A stretch of DNA of 64,000 nucleotides, from NCBI GenBank assembly GCA_046295175.1, contig JBKBNY010000002.1, forward strand, positions 1 to 64,000. The letters are read 5' to 3'. Shown here one piece after another: positions 24,998 to 33,040 of this stretch. The position numbers and the translations under genes are program-made. Every line of letters starts with the position of its first letter. Within the stretch, counting starts at the first letter, position 1. The DNA comes from JALOLV01 sp046295175 (GTDB taxonomy: Bacteria; Bacteroidota; Bacteroidia; Cytophagales; Spirosomataceae). Below the pieces are notes generated by a model. That model made no database searches. It had not been told where the DNA came from and saw only the letters and a list, made by a program, of their open reading frames with translations.

Positions 24998-27028
24998 ATG
25001 AATGGAGTAGAACCACAGCAATCACTGTTTGACTTGTGGCGTCAGTATCACTACGTCTATAAAGAACAGTATCAGTCGCATCAGACATCCTACATACCCA
25101 ATCTACTTCCAGAGATTGCGGTACAGCTCAATGTCTATGATGTGTTCGGGATTCTTCAACGCCGTCTCGGTACCGAAACGCTCCAAAAAGCACTTGACCC
25201 CAATCAGACAATCGAAAGCCCAGTACGACACCACCAAGATGGAAATTGGCTCAAAACATCCAACATGGTGGGTATCAATGTTCGTACGATTGATAGCTTT
25301 TTTAATGTTGTAAAATATGTTCTGACAATCCCTAAATCGCAAGATTCTATTCACCTTCTGCCCATTTGGGAGCCGGGTGTGGTAGGTAGTCTTTACGGAA
25401 AAGTTAGTTTCAATATCAATCCAGAGTTTTATAGCGAAGAACTTGCCCGTGCTGTACCGAGCCTCAATACTGTCGAAAAGCAGTTGAAAGTTTCGATAAA
25501 TTTGCTTCATGCAATGGGCAAAAGTGTGGGCATGGATGTGATTCCGCATAACGACCGTTTTTCGGAATTAGTGATTGCGTACCCTCGTTTTTTTGAATGG
25601 GTTCGCCGTGTAGGAGGCCGCATTACCAGTAATTCAGAATCTCTCTATCGCGAAGTCGAAGAAATCATTTGGCATTATATCGGTCGCAATGGCACCGCCA
25701 ACGGCACATCGCTTTCGTTCTCTAAAAATACACTTTTTTCGCCCGAAATCCCGATTCTGACCGATGCACAGCGATTCGAAATCATCTTTGGGCATGTCAG
25801 TGACCCCAAAGGTCGTCTTCGTCGCCGAGTCGAAATCATGCAGGATATTATCAATCAAGGCTACGAAACGCTACCAATGACGATGGCTCCGCCGTACCGT
25901 GGGCTGCACATCAACCCCGATGATTATATCTTAGACGAAAACGGAAACCGTTGGTACACCTATGAGTTCGATGAGCCACAGGCAATGTCTCGTGTGTTTG
26001 GCCCGCTGACTCGCTACAAGCTTTTTCATTCAAAAGATGATAACGCCAATTGGCAACTCGATTTCGATAATCCGCAAAAACCTGTTTGGGACTACATTTG
26101 TAAGAAATACTACGAGTGTCAGCAAAAGTTCGGATTCGATTTTATGCGTGGCGATATGGCACACATCCAGCCAAGACCCGATGGCGTGCCAGATTTTGAA
26201 AATTTAAAATCCGATATTCCAAATCCGAAGGAGTACTACGACCCCTTGCTGAGTATCAAGAAATTTGTACAAAAACAAGGTGTTCCGTATTTTGCTTTTT
26301 TTGCCGAAACCTTCTTGGTAGAGCCAGATTACATGGGCTTTGGTAACGAATTAGACCACCTCGAAGCCATCGAAGCCGAAGCCACTTTGGGCGATTTACA
26401 GTCTTCTGTTGTTGGTTCGGGCGAATTCATGCAAAAATTTGTAGATTATTACAGCTACCTCAAAAACAGACAATTTGCACCAAATTATACCATCATTACC
26501 GCCGATAAAGACGACCCTCGTTTCGATGAGTTTTTCCGTACTGCCAATCATCTGCGGTTCTTTGTAGGGTTATTCCTAACAGATATGCCGAGCTACATGG
26601 GTCTGGGCTTTGAAGTGAGAAACCTGCACATTGAGCGAGGAGCCAACGAAGAATACTCGAAATTGTACGTTTTTAATATTCAGGATGATGCCCAAACCGA
26701 TAAAGTAACGCACGGCCCATTTGTTTGGGGTCAGAATTACTCGTTGTTTTGGTGGGTCGAAAAAATGAGAGAATTATCCGAAAGGATTTGGGATGATGTT
26801 TCGGGCAAAAGCACCAAATGGTTGCTTGAACCAACTCTCGACCAAAAACTGATGATTTGGACAACCGCCGAGAATCCGAAGTATATTTTTGTGGCCAATA
26901 ACGGTACCGAATACGGAATAAACGAAGACTTAATCTGGCAAACGATTGGAAACCAGTCGGTTCAACTTATTTTCGATACTACTCCGTATTCAGACCAACA
27001 CATCTGCCGAATCTACGAAGTACGGTAA
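24998..27028 (+). CDS. GH13-like (alpha-amylase superfamily) protein
   Basis: 676 residues from the ATG at 24998. There is no signal peptide, so it is cytoplasmic. The barrel carries what look like the three GH13 catalytic acids: Asp386 in FDFMRGDMAH (nucleophile), Glu437 in FFAETF (acid/base) and Asp529 in FLTDMPSYM. An early VGMDVIPHNDR block resembles conserved region I. Overall the protein is far from well-known amylases, with a long N-terminal part. A role on alpha-glucans or alpha-glucosides is likely, but substrate and hydrolase versus transferase mode are unknown. Its last 16 bp overlap the 3' end of the convergent membrane protein gene. Confidence 0.75.
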   Translation: MNGVEPQQSLFDLWRQYHYVYKEQYQSHQTSYIPNLLPEIAVQLNVYDVFGILQRRLGTETLQKALDPNQTIESPVRHHQDGNWLKTSNMVGINVRTIDSFFNVVKYVLTIPKSQDSIHLLPIWEPGVVGSLYGKVSFNINPEFYSEELARAVPSLNTVEKQLKVSINLLHAMGKSVGMDVIPHNDRFSELVIAYPRFFEWVRRVGGRITSNSESLYREVEEIIWHYIGRNGTANGTSLSFSKNTLFSPEIPILTDAQRFEIIFGHVSDPKGRLRRRVEIMQDIINQGYETLPMTMAPPYRGLHINPDDYILDENGNRWYTYEFDEPQAMSRVFGPLTRYKLFHSKDDNANWQLDFDNPQKPVWDYICKKYYECQQKFGFDFMRGDMAHIQPRPDGVPDFENLKSDIPNPKEYYDPLLSIKKFVQKQGVPYFAFFAETFLVEPDYMGFGNELDHLEAIEAEATLGDLQSSVVGSGEFMQKFVDYYSYLKNRQFAPNYTIITADKDDPRFDEFFRTANHLRFFVGLFLTDMPSYMGLGFEVRNLHIERGANEEYSKLYVFNIQDDAQTDKVTHGPFVWGQNYSLFWWVEKMRELSERIWDDVSGKSTKWLLEPTLDQKLMIWTTAENPKYIFVANNGTEYGINEDLIWQTIGNQSVQLIFDTTPYSDQHICRIYEVR

Positions 27029-27492
27029 GAATCTAACTTTTTGATGTATTTGATATTGAGATAAAGAATCAAGAAAAAGAATACAACACCGACACCCACC
27101 GCAAAGGCAATCGTAAGCGTTGGCGTAAGGTGATGCCTCAACACGCGTGTGATTAGCTCAGCTACGCCCGCAGCCCACACGCCCAATGCAGCGGCAGTCA
27201 TACCTGTTATGTGTACACGTAGCCAATTGGCCGAGTTACGACGCATGGCGGGCAACATACCTCTGATAAGCGATGCCAAAGATATTATCGCAAAAATGTG
27301 TAGAAAGTTAAATTTTCCCGTCAATTGGTAAATCATCAAAGCCGAAATATTGATAATCAGCATCACTACTGCAAAAACGTAGCCCATTTTTCGATGAAAC
27401 TGTGTGCCTTTGGCCGCTACCAAAACAATCGTTGATGTGATAAGCCCCATAACCGAGGCAATAATGTGAGTGTAAGCAATTAGGGTCTTCAT
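27013..27492 (-). CDS. DUF2306-like membrane protein
   Basis: 159 residues from MKTLIAYTHI (27492); a longer frame starts at 27531. Five hydrophobic segments are visible. FHRKMGYVFAVVML, LHIFAIISL and WLRVHITGM contain the spaced histidines typical of DUF2306, a predicted small membrane family of unknown role. It overlaps the convergent GH13-like gene by 16 bp at the stop codons. Confidence 0.75.
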   Translation of the reverse strand: MKTLIAYTHIIASVMGLITSTIVLVAAKGTQFHRKMGYVFAVVMLIINISALMIYQLTGKFNFLHIFAIISLASLIRGMLPAMRRNSANWLRVHITGMTAAALGVWAAGVAELITRVLRHHLTPTLTIAFAVGVGVVFFFLILYLNIKYIKKLDSYRTS

Positions 27493-27510
27493 AAGTGTTT
27501 GTGCATTTGA

Positions 27511-27541
27511 TTGACAGGATAAATAAAACAATTTATTTTTG
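27511..27541 (+). promoter_or_regulatory. Promoter of the DUF72 gene
   Basis: TTG (27511-27513), a 20-bp spacer, then TATTTTTG (27534-27541): a near-consensus Bacteroidota sigma-A promoter, 62 bp before the ATG. Confidence 0.6.
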
Positions 27542-27603
27542 CCAAGACAACTTTGCTCTCTGCTTTTTTGTTATCAAAAAGTACTTCCAAAAACACATAA
27601 ATA

Positions 27604-28512
27604 ATGGATTTCGGTAAATTAGAAGATATTTCGCACGTAGATTTTACACTCCCACCTGACAATCAATTTAGTAGTAAAATCTTAACATCCGAAACGCCAA
27701 ACCCCCAACCCAAAGTCTATATTGGCCCTCCGATTTGGTCAAACCGCGATTGGGTTGGTAAGATTTATCCATCCAATGCCAAAGAAAAAGATTTTCTGTA
27801 TCATTATACTCGTCAATTCAACACCATCGAATTGAACGTAACGCACTATCAGATTCCGGCTGAAAGCACCATCGAACGCTGGAAAGAATCTGCCGCCGAA
27901 AGTTTTAAATTTTGTCCGAAATTCCCGCAAGCTATCAGTCACGACAGGATGCTTTTGGGTTGCGAGGCCATGACCGAAGAATTTTGTACCAATATCTTAG
28001 GCTTGGGCGAGTATCTTGGCACAACGTTCTTGCAGTTGGGACCTACATTTGAGCCTAAACATTTCCGAAATCTCGAAAACTATCTACGAAACCTGCCCAA
28101 AGTACTACCTATAGCCGTTGAGTTTCGGCATCCGAATTGGTTCAGTAACCCCAAAGTCTGGAATGATGTAAGCCAAATGCTACACGACTTAGGCGTTGGC
28201 TTGGTGGTGTCGGATGTTTCGGGTCGGAGAGATGTTTTACACCAAACCCTGACGACTTCTACGTTTACGCTTAGGTTTGTCGGAAATGAGTTACACCCGA
28301 CTGATTATCAGCGTATTGACGAATGGAATTTTAGGCTAACGGAGTGGTTTAAACGTGGACTCGACACGGCATATATATTTGTACATTGTGGTAGCAACGA
28401 ATTTGCCCCTGAGCTTACCAAATACTGGATTCAGCAACTCAATCAATTGGGGGATTTCGCCTTATCCGAACCGCAAATTAAGCCACAAGTTATACAAGGG
28501 AGTTTATTCTAA
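27604..28512 (+). CDS. DUF72 family protein
   Basis: 302 residues. The family features are visible: YIGPPIWSNRDWVGKIYP near the start, FNTIELNVTHY, FKFCPKFPQAISHD, AVEFRHPNWF and a late YIFVHCGSN. The family forms a TIM-barrel-like fold and has no settled biochemical role. Cytoplasmic, a single gene with its own promoter and a downstream terminator. Confidence 0.9.
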   Translation: MDFGKLEDISHVDFTLPPDNQFSSKILTSETPNPQPKVYIGPPIWSNRDWVGKIYPSNAKEKDFLYHYTRQFNTIELNVTHYQIPAESTIERWKESAAESFKFCPKFPQAISHDRMLLGCEAMTEEFCTNILGLGEYLGTTFLQLGPTFEPKHFRNLENYLRNLPKVLPIAVEFRHPNWFSNPKVWNDVSQMLHDLGVGLVVSDVSGRRDVLHQTLTTSTFTLRFVGNELHPTDYQRIDEWNFRLTEWFKRGLDTAYIFVHCGSNEFAPELTKYWIQQLNQLGDFALSEPQIKPQVIQGSLF

Positions 28513-28864
28513 AAAAATTTTGATTTATTGCACATAACCAATAAATTGCAGAAAATTTCAGTCTAATTGCACATTTTGTGTCGTTAGCCTGGGGATTTTG
28601 GGAATCACTAACCGCTATAAGAAGAAAATATTATTTTTTTCCTGACAAATTTAGCGAACCGAATAAGCCCGACGACTTCGTCGGGTTTTATTTTGTAAAC
28701 ATAACTACTTCATCAATTCAGAATTTATATTGTTTTCTACCAAAATACTGCTAATTTTACGACTTATTGAACTGTAGCGAAAGTATCTGTTTGATTTAAT
28801 TGATTAGAGTCATTTTTAGTTAATTATGATTGAACGAAATTTGCCAAAACCAAAAAAAGTACCA
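28513..28864 (+). other. Intergenic region with terminator
   Basis: 352 bp between the DUF72 gene and a lipoprotein gene, containing the terminator at 28668-28694. I see no small gene and no perfect TAnnTTTG box for the downstream gene; TATCTGTTTG at ~28780 is the nearest. Confidence 0.4.
28668..28694 (+). terminator. Terminator after the DUF72 gene
   Basis: CCCGACG / CGTCGGG with an ACTT loop (28668-28685), then TTTTATTTT. Confidence 0.85.
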
Positions 28865-30196
28865 ATGAAAAACCTAAAACTTCTCTTTTTAGTTGGATTA
28901 ATTATTGGGATAAACGCCTGTAAATCAGGCAAAAAACCCGAAGAATACAATCCTGTTGTTAGTAACCCAGATTTTCTTCACTCGGCATTCTACAAACTAA
29001 CCGATGTGATGATTTTTGATATTTTTTCGCCACCAGTAGCCAGCCGTATTTATTCTTATGCCAATTTGGCGGCCTACGAAGCGTATGTTCCGGGCGATAA
29101 AAATTACCAATCAATGGTTGGGCAAATCAAAGACCTCAAAGAAGTTCCGCAGCCCGAAGCAGGCAAAGAGTACTGCTACCCATTGGCAAGTTTGAAATCT
29201 TTTATGACGGTGGCTCGTGGATTGACATTCTCGGTTGATAAATACGACCAATTCGAGAAAGATTTGTACAAAAAATTTGAAGACGCTGGTGTACCAAGCG
29301 ATGTGATTGACCGCTCGATGAAGTACGGCGAAGAAGTTGGCAAGAGTATCATGGCGTATGCAAAAACCGACAAATATCCACAAACACGTGGGCTTCGTTA
29401 TACTTTGCAAAATAAACCCGGCACTTGGGTACCAACGCCTCCTGCGTATGCCGATGCGGTTGAGCCAAACTGGGGTAAAATCCGTCCGATAGCTCTCGAT
29501 TCGGCAAATCAATTTATGCCTCCACGACCTCCAGCGTATGATTTGAACAAAACGAGTCCGTTTATGAAAGAGGTGATGGAAGTCTATAATATCGGAAAAA
29601 ACCTAAGCGAAGAAGAGCAACGTGTTGCGTGGTTTTGGGATGATAACGCTTTTGTGATGAATGTAGTAGGCCACGTGATGTTTGCCAATAAAAAAATGAC
29701 TCCGGGTGGGCATTGGTTGGCGATTACCCAAACCATCTGTAAAAACAAAAAGGCGAGTTTTGGACAGACAGTAGAAGCGTATATGTTGGTTTCGTTTGCA
29801 TTGAGAGATGCTTTCATTGCGTGTTGGGACGAAAAATACCGTAGCCACAAAATCAGACCAGAAACGGTAATCAACGCCAATGTTGACCCTAAATGGACTC
29901 CGTATTTGCAGACTCCGCCTTTCCCAGAATATACGAGTGGACACAGTACGATTTCGGGTGCTTCGGCAGAAGTACTGACTTCGTTATTTGGCGATAATGT
30001 CGCATTTACTGACTCTACCGAACACCGTTTCGGACACGGCGTTGGCCAGTTCAAGTCATTTAGAGAAGCCGCTTCGCAGGCATCGGTAAGCCGTGTTTAT
30101 GGCGGAATCCACTTCCGTTCGGCTTGTGATGAGGGCTTAAAAGCAGGTACAAAAATCGGACAACTTATTATTCAAAAAGCAAAAACAAAACGTTAA
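28865..30196 (+). CDS. Vanadium-haloperoxidase-like PAP2 superfamily lipoprotein
   Basis: 443 residues from the ATG at 28865, which places a lipobox (GINAC) right after the hydrophobic signal; an upstream ATG at 28826 would spoil it. The active-site order of vanadium-dependent haloperoxidases and type 2 acid phosphatases is present: KYRSHKIRPE, PEYTSGHST and SRVYGGIHFRSACDEG (Arg-Pro, Ser-Gly-His, and Arg-His-Asp). It is lipid-anchored on the outside of the inner membrane or in the outer membrane. Whether it oxidises halides or acts as a phosphatase is open. It is followed after 34 bp by the FAH-family gene. Confidence 0.85.
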   Translation: MKNLKLLFLVGLIIGINACKSGKKPEEYNPVVSNPDFLHSAFYKLTDVMIFDIFSPPVASRIYSYANLAAYEAYVPGDKNYQSMVGQIKDLKEVPQPEAGKEYCYPLASLKSFMTVARGLTFSVDKYDQFEKDLYKKFEDAGVPSDVIDRSMKYGEEVGKSIMAYAKTDKYPQTRGLRYTLQNKPGTWVPTPPAYADAVEPNWGKIRPIALDSANQFMPPRPPAYDLNKTSPFMKEVMEVYNIGKNLSEEEQRVAWFWDDNAFVMNVVGHVMFANKKMTPGGHWLAITQTICKNKKASFGQTVEAYMLVSFALRDAFIACWDEKYRSHKIRPETVINANVDPKWTPYLQTPPFPEYTSGHSTISGASAEVLTSLFGDNVAFTDSTEHRFGHGVGQFKSFREAASQASVSRVYGGIHFRSACDEGLKAGTKIGQLIIQKAKTKR

Positions 30197-30230
30197 TCAG
30201 AGTTTTCGTCTATTCAATAAATTTTAAGTA

Positions 30231-31088
30231 ATGAAACTATTTCGCTTCGGCAATCCAACCAAAGAAAATCCGGGTGTGATATTGCCCGATGGTAAAAAAA
30301 TTGACGTATCGGCATTCGGAGAAGATTATAACGAACAGTTTTTCGGTACAGATGGTATCAATCGTTTGGCCGAATGGCTCAAAACAAATGCCGATAGTTG
30401 CCCCACAGTAGCCGATGATGTACATTTGGCGTCGTGTGTGGCTCGCCCATCAAAGATTGTTTGTATTGGTCTAAACTACGCCAAACACGCTGCCGAGTCG
30501 GGTGCGGCGATTCCGCAAGAACCAGTAGTTTTCTTCAAGGCTACAACTGCTTTGTGCGGGCCAAATGACAATGTGGTTATCCCGAAAAACTCTGTAAAGA
30601 CCGACTGGGAAGTAGAATTGGCCGTAGTTATTGGCAAAAAAGCGAGTTATGTAGAAGAAGCCGATGCAATGGATTACGTGGCTGGTTATTGCTTACACAA
30701 TGATTACAGCGAACGTGAGTTTCAGTTGGAGCGTGGCGGACAATGGGTAAAAGGCAAAAGTGCCGATACATTTGCTCCGATGGGGCCGTTTATGGCAACT
30801 GCCGATGAGATTGCCGACCCACAAAATTTGCGTTTGTGGTTGAAGCTAAACGGCACAATGCTTCAAGACTCCAACACGAGCGATATGATTTTCTCGGTTA
30901 GGCAAATTGTGAGTTACTTGAGCCAATTTATGACTCTTCTACCGGGAGACGTTATCTCTACGGGTACGCCTGCGGGTGTAGGTTTGGGGCTAAAACCACC
31001 CACCTATCTAAAACCCGGCGATGTTGTAGAGCTTGGAATTGATGGCTTGGGTACACAGACACAAACAGCAGTAGCATATCAGAAATAA
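30231..31088 (+). CDS. Fumarylacetoacetate hydrolase (FAH) family protein
   Basis: 285 residues. The C-terminal FAH domain has KIVCIGLNYAKHA, DWEVELAVVIGKKA, HNDYSEREFQ with metal-binding acidic residues, and TGTPAGVG. The family includes fumarylpyruvate, acylpyruvate and 2,4-diketo acid hydrolases, oxaloacetate decarboxylase and ureidoglycolate lyase. LERGGQWVKGKSADTFAPMGPF is common in the acylpyruvase/2-keto-3-deoxy-acid branch. Exact substrate unknown. Likely cotranscribed with the lipoprotein gene 34 bp upstream. Confidence 0.88.
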   Translation: MKLFRFGNPTKENPGVILPDGKKIDVSAFGEDYNEQFFGTDGINRLAEWLKTNADSCPTVADDVHLASCVARPSKIVCIGLNYAKHAAESGAAIPQEPVVFFKATTALCGPNDNVVIPKNSVKTDWEVELAVVIGKKASYVEEADAMDYVAGYCLHNDYSEREFQLERGGQWVKGKSADTFAPMGPFMATADEIADPQNLRLWLKLNGTMLQDSNTSDMIFSVRQIVSYLSQFMTLLPGDVISTGTPAGVGLGLKPPTYLKPGDVVELGIDGLGTQTQTAVAYQK

Positions 31089-31110
31089 GAACCTTTGAAA
31101 GCCTAAATAA

Positions 31111-31140
31111 AAATAGCCATCTCAAATGGGATGGCTATTT
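31111..31140. terminator. Bidirectional terminator
   Basis: An 11-bp perfect stem AAATAGCCATC / GATGGCTATTT. It is followed by TTTTT on the minus strand (Lys-rich gene) and by ATTTATTT-like sequence on the plus strand (FAH gene). Confidence 0.8.
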
Positions 31141-31187
31141 ATTTGCGAACTAAAATGAAAAAATCTTTTCCTCTTCCGTTTAAGCTC

Positions 31188-31445
31188 TTATTCAACATTA
31201 TCGGTTTTAGTTGTTTTTATTTTCAATTTTTGAGGTTTTAGAGCAATTTTCTCTGCTTTTTTTACCTCTTTTTTGTTTTTCTTCTCAGCTTTCTTTTCTT
31301 GCTTGATATACTTCTCGGCAATTTTCTCGGCAGCTTTCTTGATTGATTTTTTTAGTTTTTTAGCTCCTTTTTCTTCCAAACCTTCTACCTTAGAGCTAAT
31401 CGCCTCGACGATAACCGCCGTAAGTTGTTTTTTCTTTTCAGACAT
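31188..31445 (-). CDS. Small Lys-rich basic protein
   Basis: 85 residues, about one third Lys. Alanine- and Glu-containing Lys repeats run from ~25 to 65 (AEKKNKKEVKKAEK), and the tail is KPQKLKIKTTKTD. It is predicted helical and partly disordered, like histone-H1-like or nucleoid/RNA-binding small proteins of bacteria. No catalytic motif. It ends before a clear terminator and is divergent from a 59-residue acidic protein gene. DNA or RNA binding is inferred from charge only. Confidence 0.75.
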   Translation of the reverse strand: MSEKKKQLTAVIVEAISSKVEGLEEKGAKKLKKSIKKAAEKIAEKYIKQEKKAEKKNKKEVKKAEKIALKPQKLKIKTTKTDNVE

Positions 31446-31602
31446 AATAATTTTCTATTGATTGATACTGCAATAATCGACAATTTCAGAAACAATCAAT
31501 TTGAATTATATATTATGTTTATGTTAAGAAATTGTTAAGTCGTTTACCTTGCGAGTGTGCCTTTCTTCTTGATTCTTTAACATTCCAGCAATCTTGTGTT
31601 AA

Positions 31603-31610
31603 TATCTTTG
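31603..31610 (+). promoter_or_regulatory. -7 box of the small acidic protein gene
   Basis: TATCTTTG fits TAnnTTTG exactly, 33 bp before the ATG at 31643; the -33 region is weak. Confidence 0.5.
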
Positions 31611-31642
31611 GGCTAATTTTGTGCCATTAAAAACAAATAACC

Positions 31643-31822
31643 ATGAGAATCATTAAGAAAACACACTGGAAATACACAACAAACAGATTTAATTGCGGAT
31701 TGAGCGAAGAACGCTTGGATGAAGATTATGACAACGAGCAGTACGATGAGGCGTTTGAGTCGGATGATTTCGACGAAGTATTTAGAGAGTTTTTAATCGA
31801 AGATAGATTACTCGCTGCTTAG
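31643..31822 (+). CDS. Small acidic protein, 59 residues
   Basis: This frame is short but well supported: a -7 box 33 bp upstream, an ATG start, no internal stop, and an intrinsic terminator 35 bp after the stop. The product begins MRIIKKTHWKYTTNRFNCG (basic and aromatic) and then turns strongly acidic (about 17 Asp/Glu; LDEDYDNEQYDEAFE, SDDFDEVFREF). No membrane segment or signal. It is transcribed divergently from the Lys-rich protein, with opposite charge. I do not recognise the family. Confidence 0.7.
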   Translation: MRIIKKTHWKYTTNRFNCGLSEERLDEDYDNEQYDEAFESDDFDEVFREFLIEDRLLAA

Positions 31823-31856
31823 TCAGCAAAACTTTTGTCACGTATGAGCATCAAAG

Positions 31857-31886
31857 CGGGATGGACTCCATTCCGTTTTCTTTTTT
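31857..31886 (+). terminator. Terminator of the small acidic protein gene
   Basis: CGGGATGG (31857-31864) / CCATTCCG (31868-31875) with one G-U pair, then TTTTCTTTTTT. Confidence 0.8.
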
Positions 31887-31941
31887 CGGTAGAGTATTAG
31901 TTTTGTTTCATCATAAATTTAGTTTAGGTTAATGTTTGTTT

Positions 31942-31976
31942 AAAGCGATTGGCTCTGCCTGTCGCTTTATTTTTTT
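31942..31976 (+). terminator. Second terminator-like hairpin
   Basis: AAAGCGA / TCGCTTT stem (7 bp, 13-nt loop) followed by ATTTTTTT. No gene lies between it and the previous terminator; it may mark a short untranslated transcript or act as a backup. Confidence 0.55.
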
Positions 31977-32022
31977 AACAATAACTTGACATATCCATCA
32001 AACTGGCTTCATACTGGCGTAC

Positions 32023-32030
32023 TACATTTG
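32023..32030 (+). promoter_or_regulatory. -7 box for the ATP-grasp gene
   Basis: TACATTTG fits TAnnTTTG, 17 bp before the ATG at 32047, implying a short leader. Confidence 0.4.
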
Positions 32031-32046
32031 CCGAAAAACAATCCTG

Positions 32047-32979
32047 ATGAAAAAGAGCGTACTTTACCTATACAGCGACTCGGTACTTACACCTAACCAA
32101 GAAAACATTTTTGCATCGACCATTGCCGAGTTATTACAAAGTACTCCGAGCAATTACTACCCATTTGTCACTCATTTTATGGGTTTCGATGAGCAATTTG
32201 CCAGTTTTCTCAAAAGATTTGATATTATTTTCAATGTCTGCTACGGATTCGACAGCTATTCGCAAGTTGATGTAATCCGATGGCTCGAACACAATAACAT
32301 CCAGCACAACGCCAGCGATTTAGCATCGCAACTGCTGGCAATGGACAAAGCCCAATTACCATTACTCTGCAAAGAGGTTGGCATTAATACCCCCGAAATC
32401 CTGAATGTCGAAGATATCGTACCCAATACGGCGGGTACGTATCTTTGTAAGCCCCGATTTGGGAGCTGCCACCGCAACATTGAGATTTTTTCGGCTTCGC
32501 ACGTTCCGTATCAGTTATTGACCGAAAGCCCCGATTTACTCCTACAGCCCTATATCGAAGGCCGAGAGTTTACGGTTGGAGTTATACCGAATCAAGCAGG
32601 TGACGGCTACGAAGCATTACCTCCAATGGAAATCAGACCCGATGATGAACGCAGCATCTATGTAGCGGGCAGTTCGTTTGGCAAAACCATCAGAGTATTC
32701 AATCCCGACCTATCTACCGAATTACAAGCAAAAATCTGCAAAAGTGTCCTCGATTTACACAATTTGATTGGTCTGAAAGGTATGTCTCGAACCGATTTAC
32801 GAGTTACCGAAGATGGCGAGGTATATATTTTGGATGTCAATGCCATGCCCAATCTCGACCCACGCAATAGTTATCTGCCCGTACTTGCCGAGCATTCGGG
32901 CATTAGCTACGCCGAATTGATTCGTCGATTAATCTTAGTAGGCGAATCGGCAAGTGTAAAGTCATATAGTTTTTTCTAA
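32047..32979 (+). CDS. ATP-grasp ligase, D-Ala-D-Ala ligase-like
   Basis: 310 residues with the ATP-grasp core: GTYLCKPRFGSCHRNI (ATP-binding strand-loop), LLLQPYIEGREFTVGVI, GMSRTDLRVTEDGEVYILDVNAMPNLDP (metal and substrate loop with Asp and Asn). The C-terminal half resembles D-alanine-D-alanine ligase. The N-terminal loop lacks the standard HGxxGEDG serine-loop motif (FNVCYGFDSYSQVD is found instead), so the amino-acid substrates may differ from the housekeeping Ddl. It may ligate a D-amino acid, dipeptide or small peptide. Single gene with its own promoter and terminator. Confidence 0.8.
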   Translation: MKKSVLYLYSDSVLTPNQENIFASTIAELLQSTPSNYYPFVTHFMGFDEQFASFLKRFDIIFNVCYGFDSYSQVDVIRWLEHNNIQHNASDLASQLLAMDKAQLPLLCKEVGINTPEILNVEDIVPNTAGTYLCKPRFGSCHRNIEIFSASHVPYQLLTESPDLLLQPYIEGREFTVGVIPNQAGDGYEALPPMEIRPDDERSIYVAGSSFGKTIRVFNPDLSTELQAKICKSVLDLHNLIGLKGMSRTDLRVTEDGEVYILDVNAMPNLDPRNSYLPVLAEHSGISYAELIRRLILVGESASVKSYSFF

Positions 32980-32980
32980 A

Positions 32981-33020
32981 AAAATAAGAGGTGTTTGTTA
33001 TTCCAAACGCCTCTTATTTT
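32981..33020. terminator. Bidirectional terminator
   Basis: A 17-bp stem with one wobble (32981-32997 with 33004-33020), A-run on one side and T-run on the other. It serves both the ATP-grasp gene and the convergent TonB receptor gene. Confidence 0.9.
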
Positions 33021-33040
33021 TACTTGATTTAGGTATTTCA

